A stretch of 64,000 nucleotides of DNA from Candidatus Heimdallarchaeum endolithica (GCA_021513715.1 CP084167.1:512124-576123); one strand, 5' to 3'; shown: positions 34,216 to 44,519, numbered from the stretch's first letter. Notes: generated by a model not told the origin, from the letters alone. A program made the numbers and translations.

Positions 34216-36598
34216 ATGAAATAAAAAAGATATTTTTTCTCTACTATTTTCATAACTTTAATTGTATTTGCTGTTCCAAAAGGATTATACAAAGAGGTTG
34301 AAGCAGGATATACACAATCAACTCCTATTAACATATATTCAGATTCAGACTTAGAAAGTCATTCATTTCCTGGTTCAGGAACTGAAGCTGACCCGTATAT
34401 TATAGAAAATTATAACATAACAGTTACAAGTGGATATGCTATTTTAATTAGAGCAACAACAAAATATGTAGTTATTCGAAACAACTTTATTCTGGCTTCA
34501 GATTCAGGAAATGGTATATACATTTTTTCTGGTGCAGCTAACAGTGTTCAATTAGTAAATAATACAATTGTAAATGGATATAATGGAATTTATGTTAGTT
34601 CAGGAGGAGGAGGAATTCTGATTGAAAATAATACTGTAACAGGAGGAGAATCTGCTTATTATCTAATGACAACACCAAACATTAATTTTACAAATAATAA
34701 GGCTATTAATCCCACAAAATATGGTCTTAGAACTTATAATTTAAATTATTTCAGAATGGATAATAATACCTTAATAGGTGCAGGAATAAGTCTAAGTACA
34801 AACAGTTTGTCTTTATATCCCAATTATGATTTTGAAAATAATACTATTAATGGAAAACAATTAAAATTTTTGTATTCTGCCTCAGACCAAGTATTAGATA
34901 AAAATCAATATGGACAGATAATAATAGCAGATAGTACAAATATAACCATCAGAAATTATATTTCGAGTAAAAATTCATTTGGTGTCTATATCTACTATTC
35001 AGAAAATATAACTATTGAAAATAGTTTCTTTTCTAAAAGCATTTCATCAATTAAATCATTGCATTCTTCAAATATAAAAATAAGAAATGTAACAATTGAA
35101 AATATGCTCGAATTCGGCTCTTATTTCGATAATTCACATGATGTTATTATAGAAGACTCTTTTGTTAATAACTCTATTAGTGGACAATATATTAGAAATT
35201 CCTATCAGTTTGAAATCAAAAATGTCAGCTTTATGGATAATAATAATTATGGTATTTATTTATGGCACACTTCAAGTATAAATATTACTGATTCAAACTT
35301 TTCTAACTGTAAAGATGGACTATTTTTAAAAGATTCAGAAATAATCAAATTAGAAAGCAATATATTTTCAGATTGTTATCATTCTGGTATTTATCTCTAT
35401 GTTTCAGACAATGTAATAATTAAGAATAACATTCTAAACAACTGTGGTGTGAATCTTATTCATAATAGTGTTGAATGGAACTATGAGTTTGAAAATAATA
35501 TAGTAAACGGAAAGCCTTTAGGGGTATTTTACAATGAAACAGGTTTAACTATTGATTCTTCCTATTCTCAATTAATTTTAATAAATTGTACAGATTTTAC
35601 TATTGAAAACGCTATTTTATCTCAAATTGAAACTGGAATTAACATTATTTATGGAGATAATATACTAATAAAAAACACTTCTATCTACAACTTTACACAA
35701 TATGGAATAAAGGTAGAATATTCAAAAAACATTGATATGCGAGAATTATACATTGATGGAGAAAATAAAGAAGTATATGGATTGTATGCTTATAATGTTT
35801 CAACTATTTTTCTAAATCATTCAATCTTTACCCAATGTATCTATAGTTCTATTTATGGAGAAGAAGTAGCTGACTCATTGTTTACCTATAATATCTTTAA
35901 TAATAACACTGAATATACATTATATTTGTCTTATTGCACTAATCTTTCAATTTACGGTAATGATTTCTTACTTAACGTTGATGATCCTTATATTGAAGAT
36001 TCTAGTGATTGTTATTTTTTATAATTCTGAATTAGAAATAGGAAACTGTTATTCAAAATGGAATGGTTCTTCTAGATATCCTATTGAAACAGATTATGGT
36101 TTCATTTATGATGAATTTCCAATTAATGATACAGATAGAGATCAATTAAATGATAGTTTAGAAGTATTTAATTATGAAACAGACCCATTTCTTGCTGACT
36201 CTGATGGAGACTTACTCAATGATTTCGATGAATTAATAAATTATGGAACTAATCCTAACTCTTCTGATACTGACGAAGATGGTATGCCTGACAAATGGGA
36301 AGTAGACAATAGTCTTGACCCGACTACAGATGATACTGATGAAGACCCTGATAATGATGGATTAACTAATATACAAGAATACTTGAATAACACAGACCCC
36401 AACAATCCAGATACTGATGGAGATGGGTACTCAGACTCTGAAGAAATAGAGAAAGGCTCTAACCCTACGGATAATACAGATAAACCTCTTAATTTGGGAT
36501 TAATTCTTGGTTTATCCCTTGGTATTCCAGTTGTAATTATTGCTACCTCTTTATTCATAATGAAGAAAAAAGGTTTACTTTTCTTTAGGAAGAAGTAA
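34216..36598 (+). pseudogene. Decayed NosD beta-helix / TSP3 surface protein (nonsense plus frameshift)
   Basis: One ancestral gene of about 793 codons with two lesions. It opens with ATG AAA TAA at 34216: the third codon is a stop, after which the frame gives a perfect signal peptide core (KRYFFSTIFITLIVFA). A single A-to-T change at 34222 explains it. The frame then encodes a long NosD/CASH beta-helix (many SxNITIxNxxF turns) until 36024, where a TAA ends it. At the T6 run 36015-36020, removing one T joins it to the second frame (..DCYF-YNSELEIGNCYSKW..), which holds about six TSP3 calcium repeats, a transmembrane helix (~36490-36560) and a KKKGLLFFRKK tail. Partial products from ATG 34666 to 36024 or from 35960 lack signal or anchor. 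Sequencing error at the T-run is possible; the nonsense codon is harder to explain that way. Confidence 0.72.
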
Positions 36599-36643
36599 AT
36601 TTTTTTATTTTTTATTTTTCAACAAAAAGGATAAGAAAAGAAG

Positions 36644-37531
36644 TTAATAGAATTCTTTAGTTATAATTTCTATTTGTTCATCGCTTAAACCTAATTCTTC
36701 ATGTGCAGGAATATATCCTTGGTTTAAGGCAAAATCTCTTTCCTCGTATGTTGTTTTGTTTTCAATTTGGTAAAAAATTCCTATTGGCAAATGATCCCTT
36801 ACAAATCTTTGATTAGCTAAATCTAGAGCCGCATGGAAATCTTCTTTGTCGTGTTCTGTTTCTTCAATTTTATATATTCTTGCTCTAAAGAAATCAAAAG
36901 TCTGGTTTTTGTTGAAAGTTATACATGGACTAAAAACATCAACAAATGCAAATCCTCTGTGTTGTATTGCTTCTTTAAAGATATATTGTAAGTGTTTTGC
37001 ATCACCGCTAAATCCTCTTGCCACAAAAGTTGCACCAGCAGAAATTGCTAAAGAAACTGGATTCAAAGGATTTTCAATACTTCCTCTCGGGGTAGTTTTT
37101 GTTAATGTTCCAACTGGAGAAGTAGGAGAAGCTTGACCTGTTGTTAAACCGTAAATGAAATTGTTGGAAACTATTGTTATAATGTCTACATTTCTTCTAC
37201 AAGCGTGTAAGAAGTGATTCCCTCCTATTCCATATATATCTCCATCCCCACCATAAACCAAAACAGTTAATTTAGGATTAGCAAGTCTTACACCTGTTGC
37301 AACAGGAATTCCTCTACCATGTACGGTTTGCATCCCATAAACATTTAAGAAATTGGGCATATGAGAAGAACATCCAATTCCTGAAGCTAATACAACATTT
37401 TCAGGAGGAATTTCAAGTTCAGCTAGAGCAGCTCGTATAGCTCTCCATTGAGCAAAGTTCCCACAACCAGGACACCATGTGGGCCTAAAATCGCTTTTAT
37501 AATCATCAGCTTTATATTTTCTTTCAGTCAT
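36644..37531 (-). CDS. korB: 2-oxoacid:ferredoxin oxidoreductase beta subunit
   Basis: About 295 residues from ATG 37531 (TTG 37540 would add three). The thiamine-diphosphate-binding subunit: CPGCG at the N-terminus (WCPGCGNFAQ), GIGCSSHMPNF, the TPP/Mg2+ motif YGGDGDIYGIGGNHF and NNFIYGLTTGQASPTSP. With the alpha subunit it oxidises a 2-oxoacid to the acyl-CoA with reduction of ferredoxin, in the cytoplasm. The start overlaps the alpha stop by 8 nt (ATGACTGA), indicating translational coupling. Substrate preference (2-oxoglutarate, pyruvate or branched chain) is not decidable from sequence. Confidence 0.92.
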   Translation of the reverse strand: MTERKYKADDYKSDFRPTWCPGCGNFAQWRAIRAALAELEIPPENVVLASGIGCSSHMPNFLNVYGMQTVHGRGIPVATGVRLANPKLTVLVYGGDGDIYGIGGNHFLHACRRNVDIITIVSNNFIYGLTTGQASPTSPVGTLTKTTPRGSIENPLNPVSLAISAGATFVARGFSGDAKHLQYIFKEAIQHRGFAFVDVFSPCITFNKNQTFDFFRARIYKIEETEHDKEDFHAALDLANQRFVRDHLPIGIFYQIENKTTYEERDFALNQGYIPAHEELGLSDEQIEIITKEFY

Positions 37532-39275
37532 TTTTAACAATCTCCTTTACTTTTTCTACTATTTGGCTAGGAACAATTAATTCTCCATCATATCTTCGTA
37601 AGTGATGCTTAATATCAAAAGCAGTTTGCATGCAGATATATCGCTGCATCTGACCAGAAAAATTCTGTTCTATTATCAACACTTCTTTTGCATTCTCTAA
37701 AATTTCTTTTACTTTTTCTTTTTGGAAGGGAAGAATATACTTAATGTGAAGATGGTTAGCTTTTATTCCTTCTTCTTCAAGATTAATTCTCGCTTCTCTA
37801 ACAATATTTAGTGTTGAACCCCAAGAAACGAGTGTAATATCTGCATCTTTGTCTCCTTCAAAAATAGGTTCTGGTATCTCTTTTGCTACTTGTTTCAGTT
37901 TTCTAGCTCTTTTTTCAACCATTGCATTTCTAATAGGTAAAGTTTCAGGAAGACCTGCTAAAGTTGATGCAATTGAAAAACCTTTTTCATTTCTTTCACT
38001 AGAACCAGTAAAATGCATACCTTTAGGTGTTCCTGGAAGTGTTCTAGGTGAAATTCCACTTTCAGTTATTTTGTATCTGAGATAATCGTCATCTACTTTA
38101 TCTAAAATCCCATATCTTTTTGTTTTGTACTTTAGATTAAGTTTTCTAACTGTAGCTATTCCTTCTGATAAATAGAGATCCATTAAAACTATTACTACCA
38201 TCTGATATTTTTCAGCTAATTCTAAAGATTCTATACCCACATTAAAAGCATCTTCTATATCATTTGGGGCAATTATGATTTTAGGAAAGTCTCCTTGACT
38301 TGCTCCATAAGCCTGGAACAAATCAGCTTGTTCAGTTTTTGTCGCCATTCCAGTTGAAGGGCCAGCACGCATGGAATTAATTATAACTAATGGGACTTCT
38401 TGGATTGAAGCCATTCCTACAATTTCGGTCATGAGCGCAAAACCTCCTCCAGAAGTTCCTGTAGCAGCTCGCGCACCGCAGTATGAAGCGCCTACCGCCA
38501 TTCCTGCTGCTGCAATCTCATCTTCAGTTTGTTTAACAATAATCCCTAATTTAGGTAAATACCTTGTGAGAAAGTGAATAATTGAAGTAGCAGGAGTCAT
38601 AGGATAACCAGAATAATACTTTAATCCTCCAGTTAAAAGACCTAAAGCTAATGCTTCATTTCCTGTAATAACCATCTGTTTTCCTTTTTCGAATTTAAGT
38701 TTTTTAGAAACTTTTTCCCAGTTATTGTTTTTGGCAAATTCTATTCCTAGGTCTAAAGCTTTAAAGTTAACTTCCACTAGTTCTTTTCCCTTATAACCAA
38801 ACTGTTCTTCCAATACTTCCTTAATAAGTTCAGTATCTAATCCTAATATATGTCCTAAAGCTCCAAACACGACAATATTCTTAATTACAGAAAGCTTAGA
38901 AACTTGTTTTGCTAATTCTTTCATAGGAATAGGTAGTTTTTCTATTATGTCAGAAGGGTATCCTAGTTCATCTAAATCAACATAGTCTTGATCGTAAACT
39001 ATTTTCGCGTTCTCATTCACTCTTGGAAGATGTAATGAAGCAACTTGTTTATTTAATAACACTATAATATCTGCTTCTTCACCGACAGAATAGACTTTCT
39101 CGTCGCTGAATCTTAGCTGGTATTCATTGTATCCTCCTCGAATAACAGACTGGTAACTTCTAAATCCTACAAGATTTAGATTGTGTTTTTTAATAATTTT
39201 AGCAAAAAGCCAACCTAAAGAGACTAAACCATCTCCAGCACTGCCAACAAATCTTACTGAAATATCTTGATTCAT
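37524..39275 (-). CDS. korA: 2-oxoacid:ferredoxin oxidoreductase fused gamma-alpha subunit
   Basis: 583 residues. The gamma domain (1-~185; SVRFVGSAGDGLVSLGWLFAKII, SYQSVIRGGYNEYQ) is fused ahead of the alpha domain (from ~200; GNEALALGLLTGGLKYYSGYPMTPATS). YPMTP replaces the YPITP motif that contacts substrate in the Sulfolobus-type enzyme, which has the same gamma-alpha fusion. GTSGGGFALMTEI and the C-terminal transketolase-like domain (ITLVSWGSTLNIVREA) are present. No ferredoxin (delta) domain is encoded here. Together with korB it forms an alpha2beta2 oxidoreductase. Confidence 0.92.
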   Translation of the reverse strand: MNQDISVRFVGSAGDGLVSLGWLFAKIIKKHNLNLVGFRSYQSVIRGGYNEYQLRFSDEKVYSVGEEADIIVLLNKQVASLHLPRVNENAKIVYDQDYVDLDELGYPSDIIEKLPIPMKELAKQVSKLSVIKNIVVFGALGHILGLDTELIKEVLEEQFGYKGKELVEVNFKALDLGIEFAKNNNWEKVSKKLKFEKGKQMVITGNEALALGLLTGGLKYYSGYPMTPATSIIHFLTRYLPKLGIIVKQTEDEIAAAGMAVGASYCGARAATGTSGGGFALMTEIVGMASIQEVPLVIINSMRAGPSTGMATKTEQADLFQAYGASQGDFPKIIIAPNDIEDAFNVGIESLELAEKYQMVVIVLMDLYLSEGIATVRKLNLKYKTKRYGILDKVDDDYLRYKITESGISPRTLPGTPKGMHFTGSSERNEKGFSIASTLAGLPETLPIRNAMVEKRARKLKQVAKEIPEPIFEGDKDADITLVSWGSTLNIVREARINLEEEGIKANHLHIKYILPFQKEKVKEILENAKEVLIIEQNFSGQMQRYICMQTAFDIKHHLRRYDGELIVPSQIVEKVKEIVKND

Positions 39276-39370
39276 ACACTTATTCGCTCTTCTAAGCTTC
39301 TAAGAGCACATAATTTATAGAGATAAAAAATCTTGCTAAATGGATATAATTTAATTCTGTGAGAATATTA

Positions 39371-40381
39371 ATGTCTCAAAAATGCTTAAAATTTAAGAAT
39401 AATAGTGCATATTTACATTTGGTGGTCTTTATTTCAAAAGAGAAAAATTTTAACGGGAAAAAAGAATTTGAAGATGAATTTGATCAGTTTACAATAAAAA
39501 AGCCTTCAGTTTTTAAATGGATAATAGTAGTATTTATAACTCTTGGCTCTAATTTGCTTTGGGTTGCACTAACAGAAATTCCTCTTACGCTATTGCTAGT
39601 TGTTGTTAGTGGAGTAATATTTTTTTCAATATTCTTTTGGTTTATAACTGGACAATGGAGTGTAAGGATACTTGTTCTTAAGAACATTAAACGTATCCAT
39701 GTTGGAAAAATGGGATTCTTTCTCAAATATTCAATGAAATTTCTGGGAATGCATTTTGATAAAAATAATAAATATTTCTTAGAAAAAATAAGCTATTTAA
39801 GAGATTACAATAGTGTAAAAGAATTATTTTATGATAGACTTCTTGATCCAGTTTCATCATCTCTAGGATTAGGTTTCTTAATCATAACTTTTGTCAAACC
39901 TTTGATAACTACTGTTCCACAAGCAATGATTATTGCAAATATAGTTCTTGTTACTACTCCTTTGCTCTCAGGTTTCATAATCCCATTCTATTGGGTGATA
40001 AAAGATTCAAGAATAAGATATATAAATGAGAAAAACGATGTCTTTAAAGCAGAAGAAAATATAAAAAATAGTACATTAAACAAATTTCTGGGTTTTTCTG
40101 GTTTTGTAGCAGGGATAAATTTCTTATTAGAAAGTTTACCAGAACATCCAGCATTTGCTCATGTCCATTCGACTTTAGTTTTATTCATACTAGCAGTAAT
40201 AATACTTCTTTTCATAAGTTTAATAATCGCAGGAATAAATCTCTTTGTGGCAACGGTCTATTTAACAACTAAACATCAAAAATTAGTAAATGAATTAAGA
40301 AAAAAAATTACAAATTACATTCCTGTTGGGGAAACAAGGGTTTTATTTAATAATGAAAAAACTGAAGTAATTATCTTATAA
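39371..40381 (+). CDS. Multi-pass membrane protein, unknown function
   Basis: About 336 residues from ATG 39371; GTG 39359 would add four residues. Around six hydrophobic segments: WIIVVFITLGSNLLWVAL, LTLLLVVVSGVIFFSIFFWF, SSLGLGFLIITFVKPLI, MIIANIVLVTTPLLSGFIIPFYW, FLGFSGFVAGINFLLES and LVLFILAVIILLFISLIIAGINLF. The N-terminal ~45 residues are soluble and charged. No motif or family is recognised. Divergent from korA. Confidence 0.55.
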   Translation: MSQKCLKFKNNSAYLHLVVFISKEKNFNGKKEFEDEFDQFTIKKPSVFKWIIVVFITLGSNLLWVALTEIPLTLLLVVVSGVIFFSIFFWFITGQWSVRILVLKNIKRIHVGKMGFFLKYSMKFLGMHFDKNNKYFLEKISYLRDYNSVKELFYDRLLDPVSSSLGLGFLIITFVKPLITTVPQAMIIANIVLVTTPLLSGFIIPFYWVIKDSRIRYINEKNDVFKAEENIKNSTLNKFLGFSGFVAGINFLLESLPEHPAFAHVHSTLVLFILAVIILLFISLIIAGINLFVATVYLTTKHQKLVNELRKKITNYIPVGETRVLFNNEKTEVIIL

Positions 40382-40484
40382 TTTCTTTCACTTTTTTTCA
40401 TTTTCATTCAATTAGGAAACAAACATTTTTTAATTTTTAACGAGAAAATTATTTGATTAATATCTATTAAATACTTTATTTATA

Positions 40485-41024
40485 ATGTCAAATCTTCACA
40501 TTTCTGTTGTTGGGGGAGAAAATATTGATAAGTCAACACTTCTCTTTAAGCTTGCTGAAGAAAAAGAATATTCAAATATTTTCGATCAACATGTCCAACA
40601 ATACGATGAAATTGGTTTTACTCCAATGAGTATTAGTTTCAAGATAGAAAATAAATATGTCCCTTTAGTTTTTTACGAAATGAATAGTTTATCAAGATAT
40701 AAATATATAAGAACAATTTATTTTAAACGAGCCAATGCTTTTATACTTATTTACGATTTGACTAATCGCCAATCTTTTGAAATTATGAAGAATCTTTATT
40801 TTAGTTCAGTAAAAAGAAAAAGAGAAGAAAAAAACATTCCTTGTTTTCTTTTAGCTAACAAAAAAGATAAAGAAAAAGAAAGAGAAGTTTCATTCAAAGA
40901 AGGAGAAAGGTTCGCTAAAGAAGAATCAATAAATAAATTTTATGAAGTTTCTTCAAATAATTCTTTTGTTTCGATATTTGATGAATTTGCCAAATATATA
41001 TTCTACTCAATTAAACAAAAGTAA
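40485..41024 (+). CDS. Degenerate Ras-superfamily small GTPase
   Basis: 179 residues with the Ras fold clearly visible: HISVVGGENIDKSTLL (G1), a core strand-helix ANAFILIYDLTNRQSFEIM, FLLANKKDKEK (G4 NKxD retained) and EVSSNN (G5 position). The P-loop reads G10-G-E-N-I-D15-K-S, so the second glycine of GxxxxGKS is Asp. The G3 DxxG is lost (FYEMNS), removing the switch-II contact with the gamma phosphate. Nucleotide hydrolysis is therefore unlikely, and even binding is doubtful. Asgard archaea carry many Ras-like proteins; this one is probably a pseudo-GTPase acting as an adaptor. It lies alone, convergent with the 635-residue gene at 41133. Confidence 0.75.
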   Translation: MSNLHISVVGGENIDKSTLLFKLAEEKEYSNIFDQHVQQYDEIGFTPMSISFKIENKYVPLVFYEMNSLSRYKYIRTIYFKRANAFILIYDLTNRQSFEIMKNLYFSSVKRKREEKNIPCFLLANKKDKEKEREVSFKEGERFAKEESINKFYEVSSNNSFVSIFDEFAKYIFYSIKQK

Positions 41025-41132
41025 ATTAGAAAAGCTGAAAAAAAAATTACAACAACTTCATTTTAATTGCAAGAATATTTTTTACGTTATGAATAAATTG
41101 TATAATGAACCTAAATTAAAAAAGAAAGGAAA

Positions 41133-43040
41133 TTAGTAGATTTTTTTCAATTGTTTAAGCAGAGGAGTATAAATATCATACTCTTCTTTTAGATCTTTTG
41201 CTATTATTAGTTCTTTCAGATTCTGTGCAGATTGTAAAATAAAAGTTGGTGCAGTACTCTCAATTAATGGATATTGTTTTGATTTATATCCTGCTAAAAC
41301 AGTATTGTTCTTCAGGCAAATAGAAGTCAATAGTTTAATTTCTTCTTCTTCGTTTAGTTCTTCTCCTTTTTCAAATAACCAGTTTATAGAACCTTTTTCT
41401 GCTATACTGCCTACCCAGATTAAAAGAAGATAATCATAGATGTCGTTAGGGACGCCTAAACTATTGTATTTGTTAAAAACAGAAAATAAATCGGCAAATT
41501 GTTCTAACTCTTTATCATCTTTACTTACCATCATTATTGAGATAAGAAAATCTTTTTGAACATCTGTGAGAGTATCTAAAAGCTCTTTCTTTATTTTTAA
41601 CAATTCATCTTTTTTTTCTTTAATTTCTTCATAACTTTTATTGTTTATTTGGTAATTTCCAATTATCTCATCAAGATGTTTTTTCCTTTCTTCTTCTAAA
41701 CCTTCTAAGTCTTTTGTATAATTTTCAATAATCTCTTTAAGAGTTTCTTTAGCTTCTTCTACTTCTTTCTCTGTAACTTCTTCATTAGTGATGGTCTTTC
41801 CTTGCATTGCAGCTTTTGTCTGTTTTTGCCAACTAAGTGCATCTTTCAAACTTTTATCGTTTAATAAAGAATTGATCAGCTTTGCAACTATGTATTTAAT
41901 TTCTACACTAGAATTAGCATCTTTAGCAGCTATTGAAAGATATAGGTGCAAAACATTAGGCATCAAATTATAAGGATCAATTTGTTGATTTCCTCTCAAT
42001 GCACTGAAATTAAAGTTTGATAATGCCCATTCGTATAAAGAGCTTCCAACGAAATTTGAAGGGGGGTTAAGAGCAGAAAATATAGGTAAAGAAGTATACA
42101 TATTACCTATTGACAATAAAACATTATGCCAACCAAAGGTCGAAGAATCAAATTCTTTAATTCTTATTTCTTTACCTGAAATCAGAAATTCCTCAGTTAA
42201 ATAGTAAATTAAATGTTTGTTTAAGCTGATTGAAGAAAGAGAATCTGCTTCGTATTTGGTCTCGTTGCTGTTTAATACCGATATCAGTTCTATATTGTTA
42301 AATAATTCTGCTTGATTAGCGTCATCAAGTATTTCTTTAATTGATTCTTGGTTTTCAGGATATAAAGCTTCTATAATGTGGTATATCCAATGAATAATGT
42401 AAGCATAAACATTCTCATTTTGTTTAAGCACTTTTCTCCATTTAAACCATTGTTTTAGCTTATTCAGATAGATTTCACTCATCTTTTCAATATCTGAATC
42501 GCTTAATTCTTTTGTTGAATAGCGCAATGGAAAGATTGAAACAGGCTCTTTGTTATTAAACAGCACTTCTTTTATGTTTTTAATTAGAGTGTTTATTATT
42601 AGTTCAAGATCCATTATTGCATATCGTGAGATCACTTTTGCTTCTTTAAAATAATCAAAAGAGCAGCTACCATTTCTCAAGAAGATAGGTTCATGAATGT
42701 AACTAATTATTTTATCAAAAAATTCTTTTCCTTTTTCATCTAATTGATCAATAAGTTCTGATGCTTCTTGAAAGATATAGGCATTAAGAAAAGCGTTAAA
42801 CGCTGTTCCCATAATTTTTGCATTAGAAGCATAACTCTTGATAATTTTATTAATTTCTGGACTGTTCTTTTTTATTTTACTCAAATCAATGTCATCTGGA
42901 ATTTTAACTAATTCTTTATTACTATCTCGTGGCCTAAGAAATTTTCCTTCACTCTGAAAGACAAGTAGTTTATTCTTTGTATCCAAACCAAAAATTATTT
43001 CCTTGTCCAACAATTTACCTTCAAAAATTTTTATATCCAT
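41133..43040 (-). CDS. Large helical protein, unknown function
   Basis: 635 residues, soluble, no signal peptide. The N-terminus (~1-50) is a small beta segment (MDIKIFEGKLLDKEIIFGLD, LLVFQSEGKFLRPRD). The rest is mostly helical, with a coiled-coil-like, strongly charged stretch at ~430-520 (EEVTEKEVEEAKETLKEI, DELLKIKKELLDTL). Tryptophan-rich blocks such as LKQWFKWRKV and YIIHWIYHIIEAL occur in the middle. I recognise no family. It shares a 180-bp divergent promoter region containing a 15-bp palindrome with the aminotransferase at 43221. Confidence 0.6.
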   Translation of the reverse strand: MDIKIFEGKLLDKEIIFGLDTKNKLLVFQSEGKFLRPRDSNKELVKIPDDIDLSKIKKNSPEINKIIKSYASNAKIMGTAFNAFLNAYIFQEASELIDQLDEKGKEFFDKIISYIHEPIFLRNGSCSFDYFKEAKVISRYAIMDLELIINTLIKNIKEVLFNNKEPVSIFPLRYSTKELSDSDIEKMSEIYLNKLKQWFKWRKVLKQNENVYAYIIHWIYHIIEALYPENQESIKEILDDANQAELFNNIELISVLNSNETKYEADSLSSISLNKHLIYYLTEEFLISGKEIRIKEFDSSTFGWHNVLLSIGNMYTSLPIFSALNPPSNFVGSSLYEWALSNFNFSALRGNQQIDPYNLMPNVLHLYLSIAAKDANSSVEIKYIVAKLINSLLNDKSLKDALSWQKQTKAAMQGKTITNEEVTEKEVEEAKETLKEIIENYTKDLEGLEEERKKHLDEIIGNYQINNKSYEEIKEKKDELLKIKKELLDTLTDVQKDFLISIMMVSKDDKELEQFADLFSVFNKYNSLGVPNDIYDYLLLIWVGSIAEKGSINWLFEKGEELNEEEEIKLLTSICLKNNTVLAGYKSKQYPLIESTAPTFILQSAQNLKELIIAKDLKEEYDIYTPLLKQLKKIY

Positions 43041-43096
43041 TTCTGTCCCCTTTTCTCGCTATAAATGAAAATTTTGTAAAGTTTTTATTTGTTTGC

Positions 43097-43111
43097 TTGT
43101 ATGACATACAA
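43097..43111. promoter_or_regulatory. 15-bp perfect palindrome, candidate operator
   Basis: TTGTATGACATACAA is a perfect 7-1-7 inverted repeat. It lies 56 bp upstream of the minus-strand start at 43040 and 110 bp upstream of ATG 43221. The position and symmetry suit a dimeric transcription-factor site. Confidence 0.45.
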
Positions 43112-43220
43112 TTTTAACGTCAAATAATAATTCTAAATATTAATTTAAATTAGGTCCCTTTAAAAAATCTTAAAAAATAAATAAGTTATTCATTTTATCG
43201 ATTATACAGAGAATCTAGAA

Positions 43221-44519
43221 ATGAATAAAGTAAATTATCTTTCAGAGAAAGGAATATTTATCGAGAAAAATGTTAATCTTTCAGCAGGAACTCTTGCTTG
43301 GGGAAGTAAAGCAAGGCAAAGAGCTAAAGAAGTTAAGGGTTTTATAGACGCAACAATTGGCTCAGCAAAAAACGATGAAGGAAAGTTATTTGCTTTTAAA
43401 ACCTTTGAAGAAGAATTAAAAGGATTATCAGCAGATAAGATATTTGGCTACGCAAACGTTAGGGGACAAAAAAGATTTACAAGAGCTTGGATGGAAGATA
43501 CGTTGGAAACCTTTCCAAGTGAACATAGAGAAAAATCTCGTTTGTTATCAACAGAACCTATAACAACTTGCGGAGGGATTACAGGAGGATTAACTATTGC
43601 AGGCCAACTCTTTTTCGATAAAACAGATAATTTACTTGTTCCTAATTCAAGATGGAGTAATGTAGACAATTGTTTCTTCAAAAACCAACAGATAACAGAA
43701 TTAAATTATAATCTGATTGATAAAGAAGGAAATCTATCTTTTGATGACCTTATAGAAAAAATCAAAATTTTAGAAAAAGAAAATAAAAAGATAGGTATAT
43801 ACTTTAACTTTCCTAACAATCCCAGTGGTATAAGTCCCACTCTCTCACAGATAAAAGCAATCCAAGAAACTTTAAAAGAAGTAAAAGTTCCAACAGTTAT
43901 TATTTTAGACGATGCTTATGAAGGTTATGTCCATTCTGATGAAGTTTTAGATCATTCAATTTATCCTTATCTAATCGGGCTAAATGAGAATGTCTTAACA
44001 ATTAAAGTAGATGGCATGAGTAAAAGATATTCTGCTTATGGAGTAAGATTAGGTACAATTATGCTTGGTTTTGGAAAAGAGGTTGATGAAGAAGAAAAAG
44101 AAGATTACCGAGAACTGATAGCTAAAGGTGCAAGAACCTTAACTTCTAGTTCTCCAAGAGGTCCTCAAGAAGCTTTCGCTAACATTTCAGAAGACAAAAA
44201 GAAGAAAAAACAACTTAAGAAAGAAAAAGAAGAGTTAAAAAATCTATTAAAAGAGAGGTATCTAGAAATAAAAAGATTAATAAAAGATAGAGAAAACAAA
44301 ACTATACATCCTGTTGATTTTAACAGTGGATTCTTCGGATATTGGATTATTAAAAATAATCTTCTATCATTTGATTTAGGAGAAAAGTTATTAGAAAAAA
44401 GTTTAGGAACTGTACCATTCTATAATAAAACATCAGGACTAAATGGAATAAGATTAGCTTTTTGTTCAATAAAAAGAGATGACCTCGAAAAAGCTATTGA
44501 TATTCTTTATTCGGTCTAA
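43221..44519 (+). CDS. Class I/II PLP-dependent aminotransferase
   Basis: 432 residues of fold-type I aminotransferase. Visible: IFGYANVRGQKRFTRAW, ITTCGGITGGLTIAGQLFFD, the NNPSG motif (YFNFPNNPSGISPT), IILDDAYEGY (Asp contacting the pyridine nitrogen) and the Schiff-base Lys268 in VDGMSKRYSAYGVRLG. It would transfer an amino group between an amino acid (aspartate or aromatic type) and 2-oxoglutarate. The insertion at ~325-355 is K/E-rich. It precedes the PaaK-like ligase in the same direction, 171 bp away, with no proven link. Confidence 0.85.
   Translation: MNKVNYLSEKGIFIEKNVNLSAGTLAWGSKARQRAKEVKGFIDATIGSAKNDEGKLFAFKTFEEELKGLSADKIFGYANVRGQKRFTRAWMEDTLETFPSEHREKSRLLSTEPITTCGGITGGLTIAGQLFFDKTDNLLVPNSRWSNVDNCFFKNQQITELNYNLIDKEGNLSFDDLIEKIKILEKENKKIGIYFNFPNNPSGISPTLSQIKAIQETLKEVKVPTVIILDDAYEGYVHSDEVLDHSIYPYLIGLNENVLTIKVDGMSKRYSAYGVRLGTIMLGFGKEVDEEEKEDYRELIAKGARTLTSSSPRGPQEAFANISEDKKKKKQLKKEKEELKNLLKERYLEIKRLIKDRENKTIHPVDFNSGFFGYWIIKNNLLSFDLGEKLLEKSLGTVPFYNKTSGLNGIRLAFCSIKRDDLEKAIDILYSV

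Noticed and set aside
40942..41136. Small frame overlapping the end of the Ras-like gene
   Set aside because: It lies mostly within the Ras-like gene in another frame, has low-complexity K-rich ending and no start signal.
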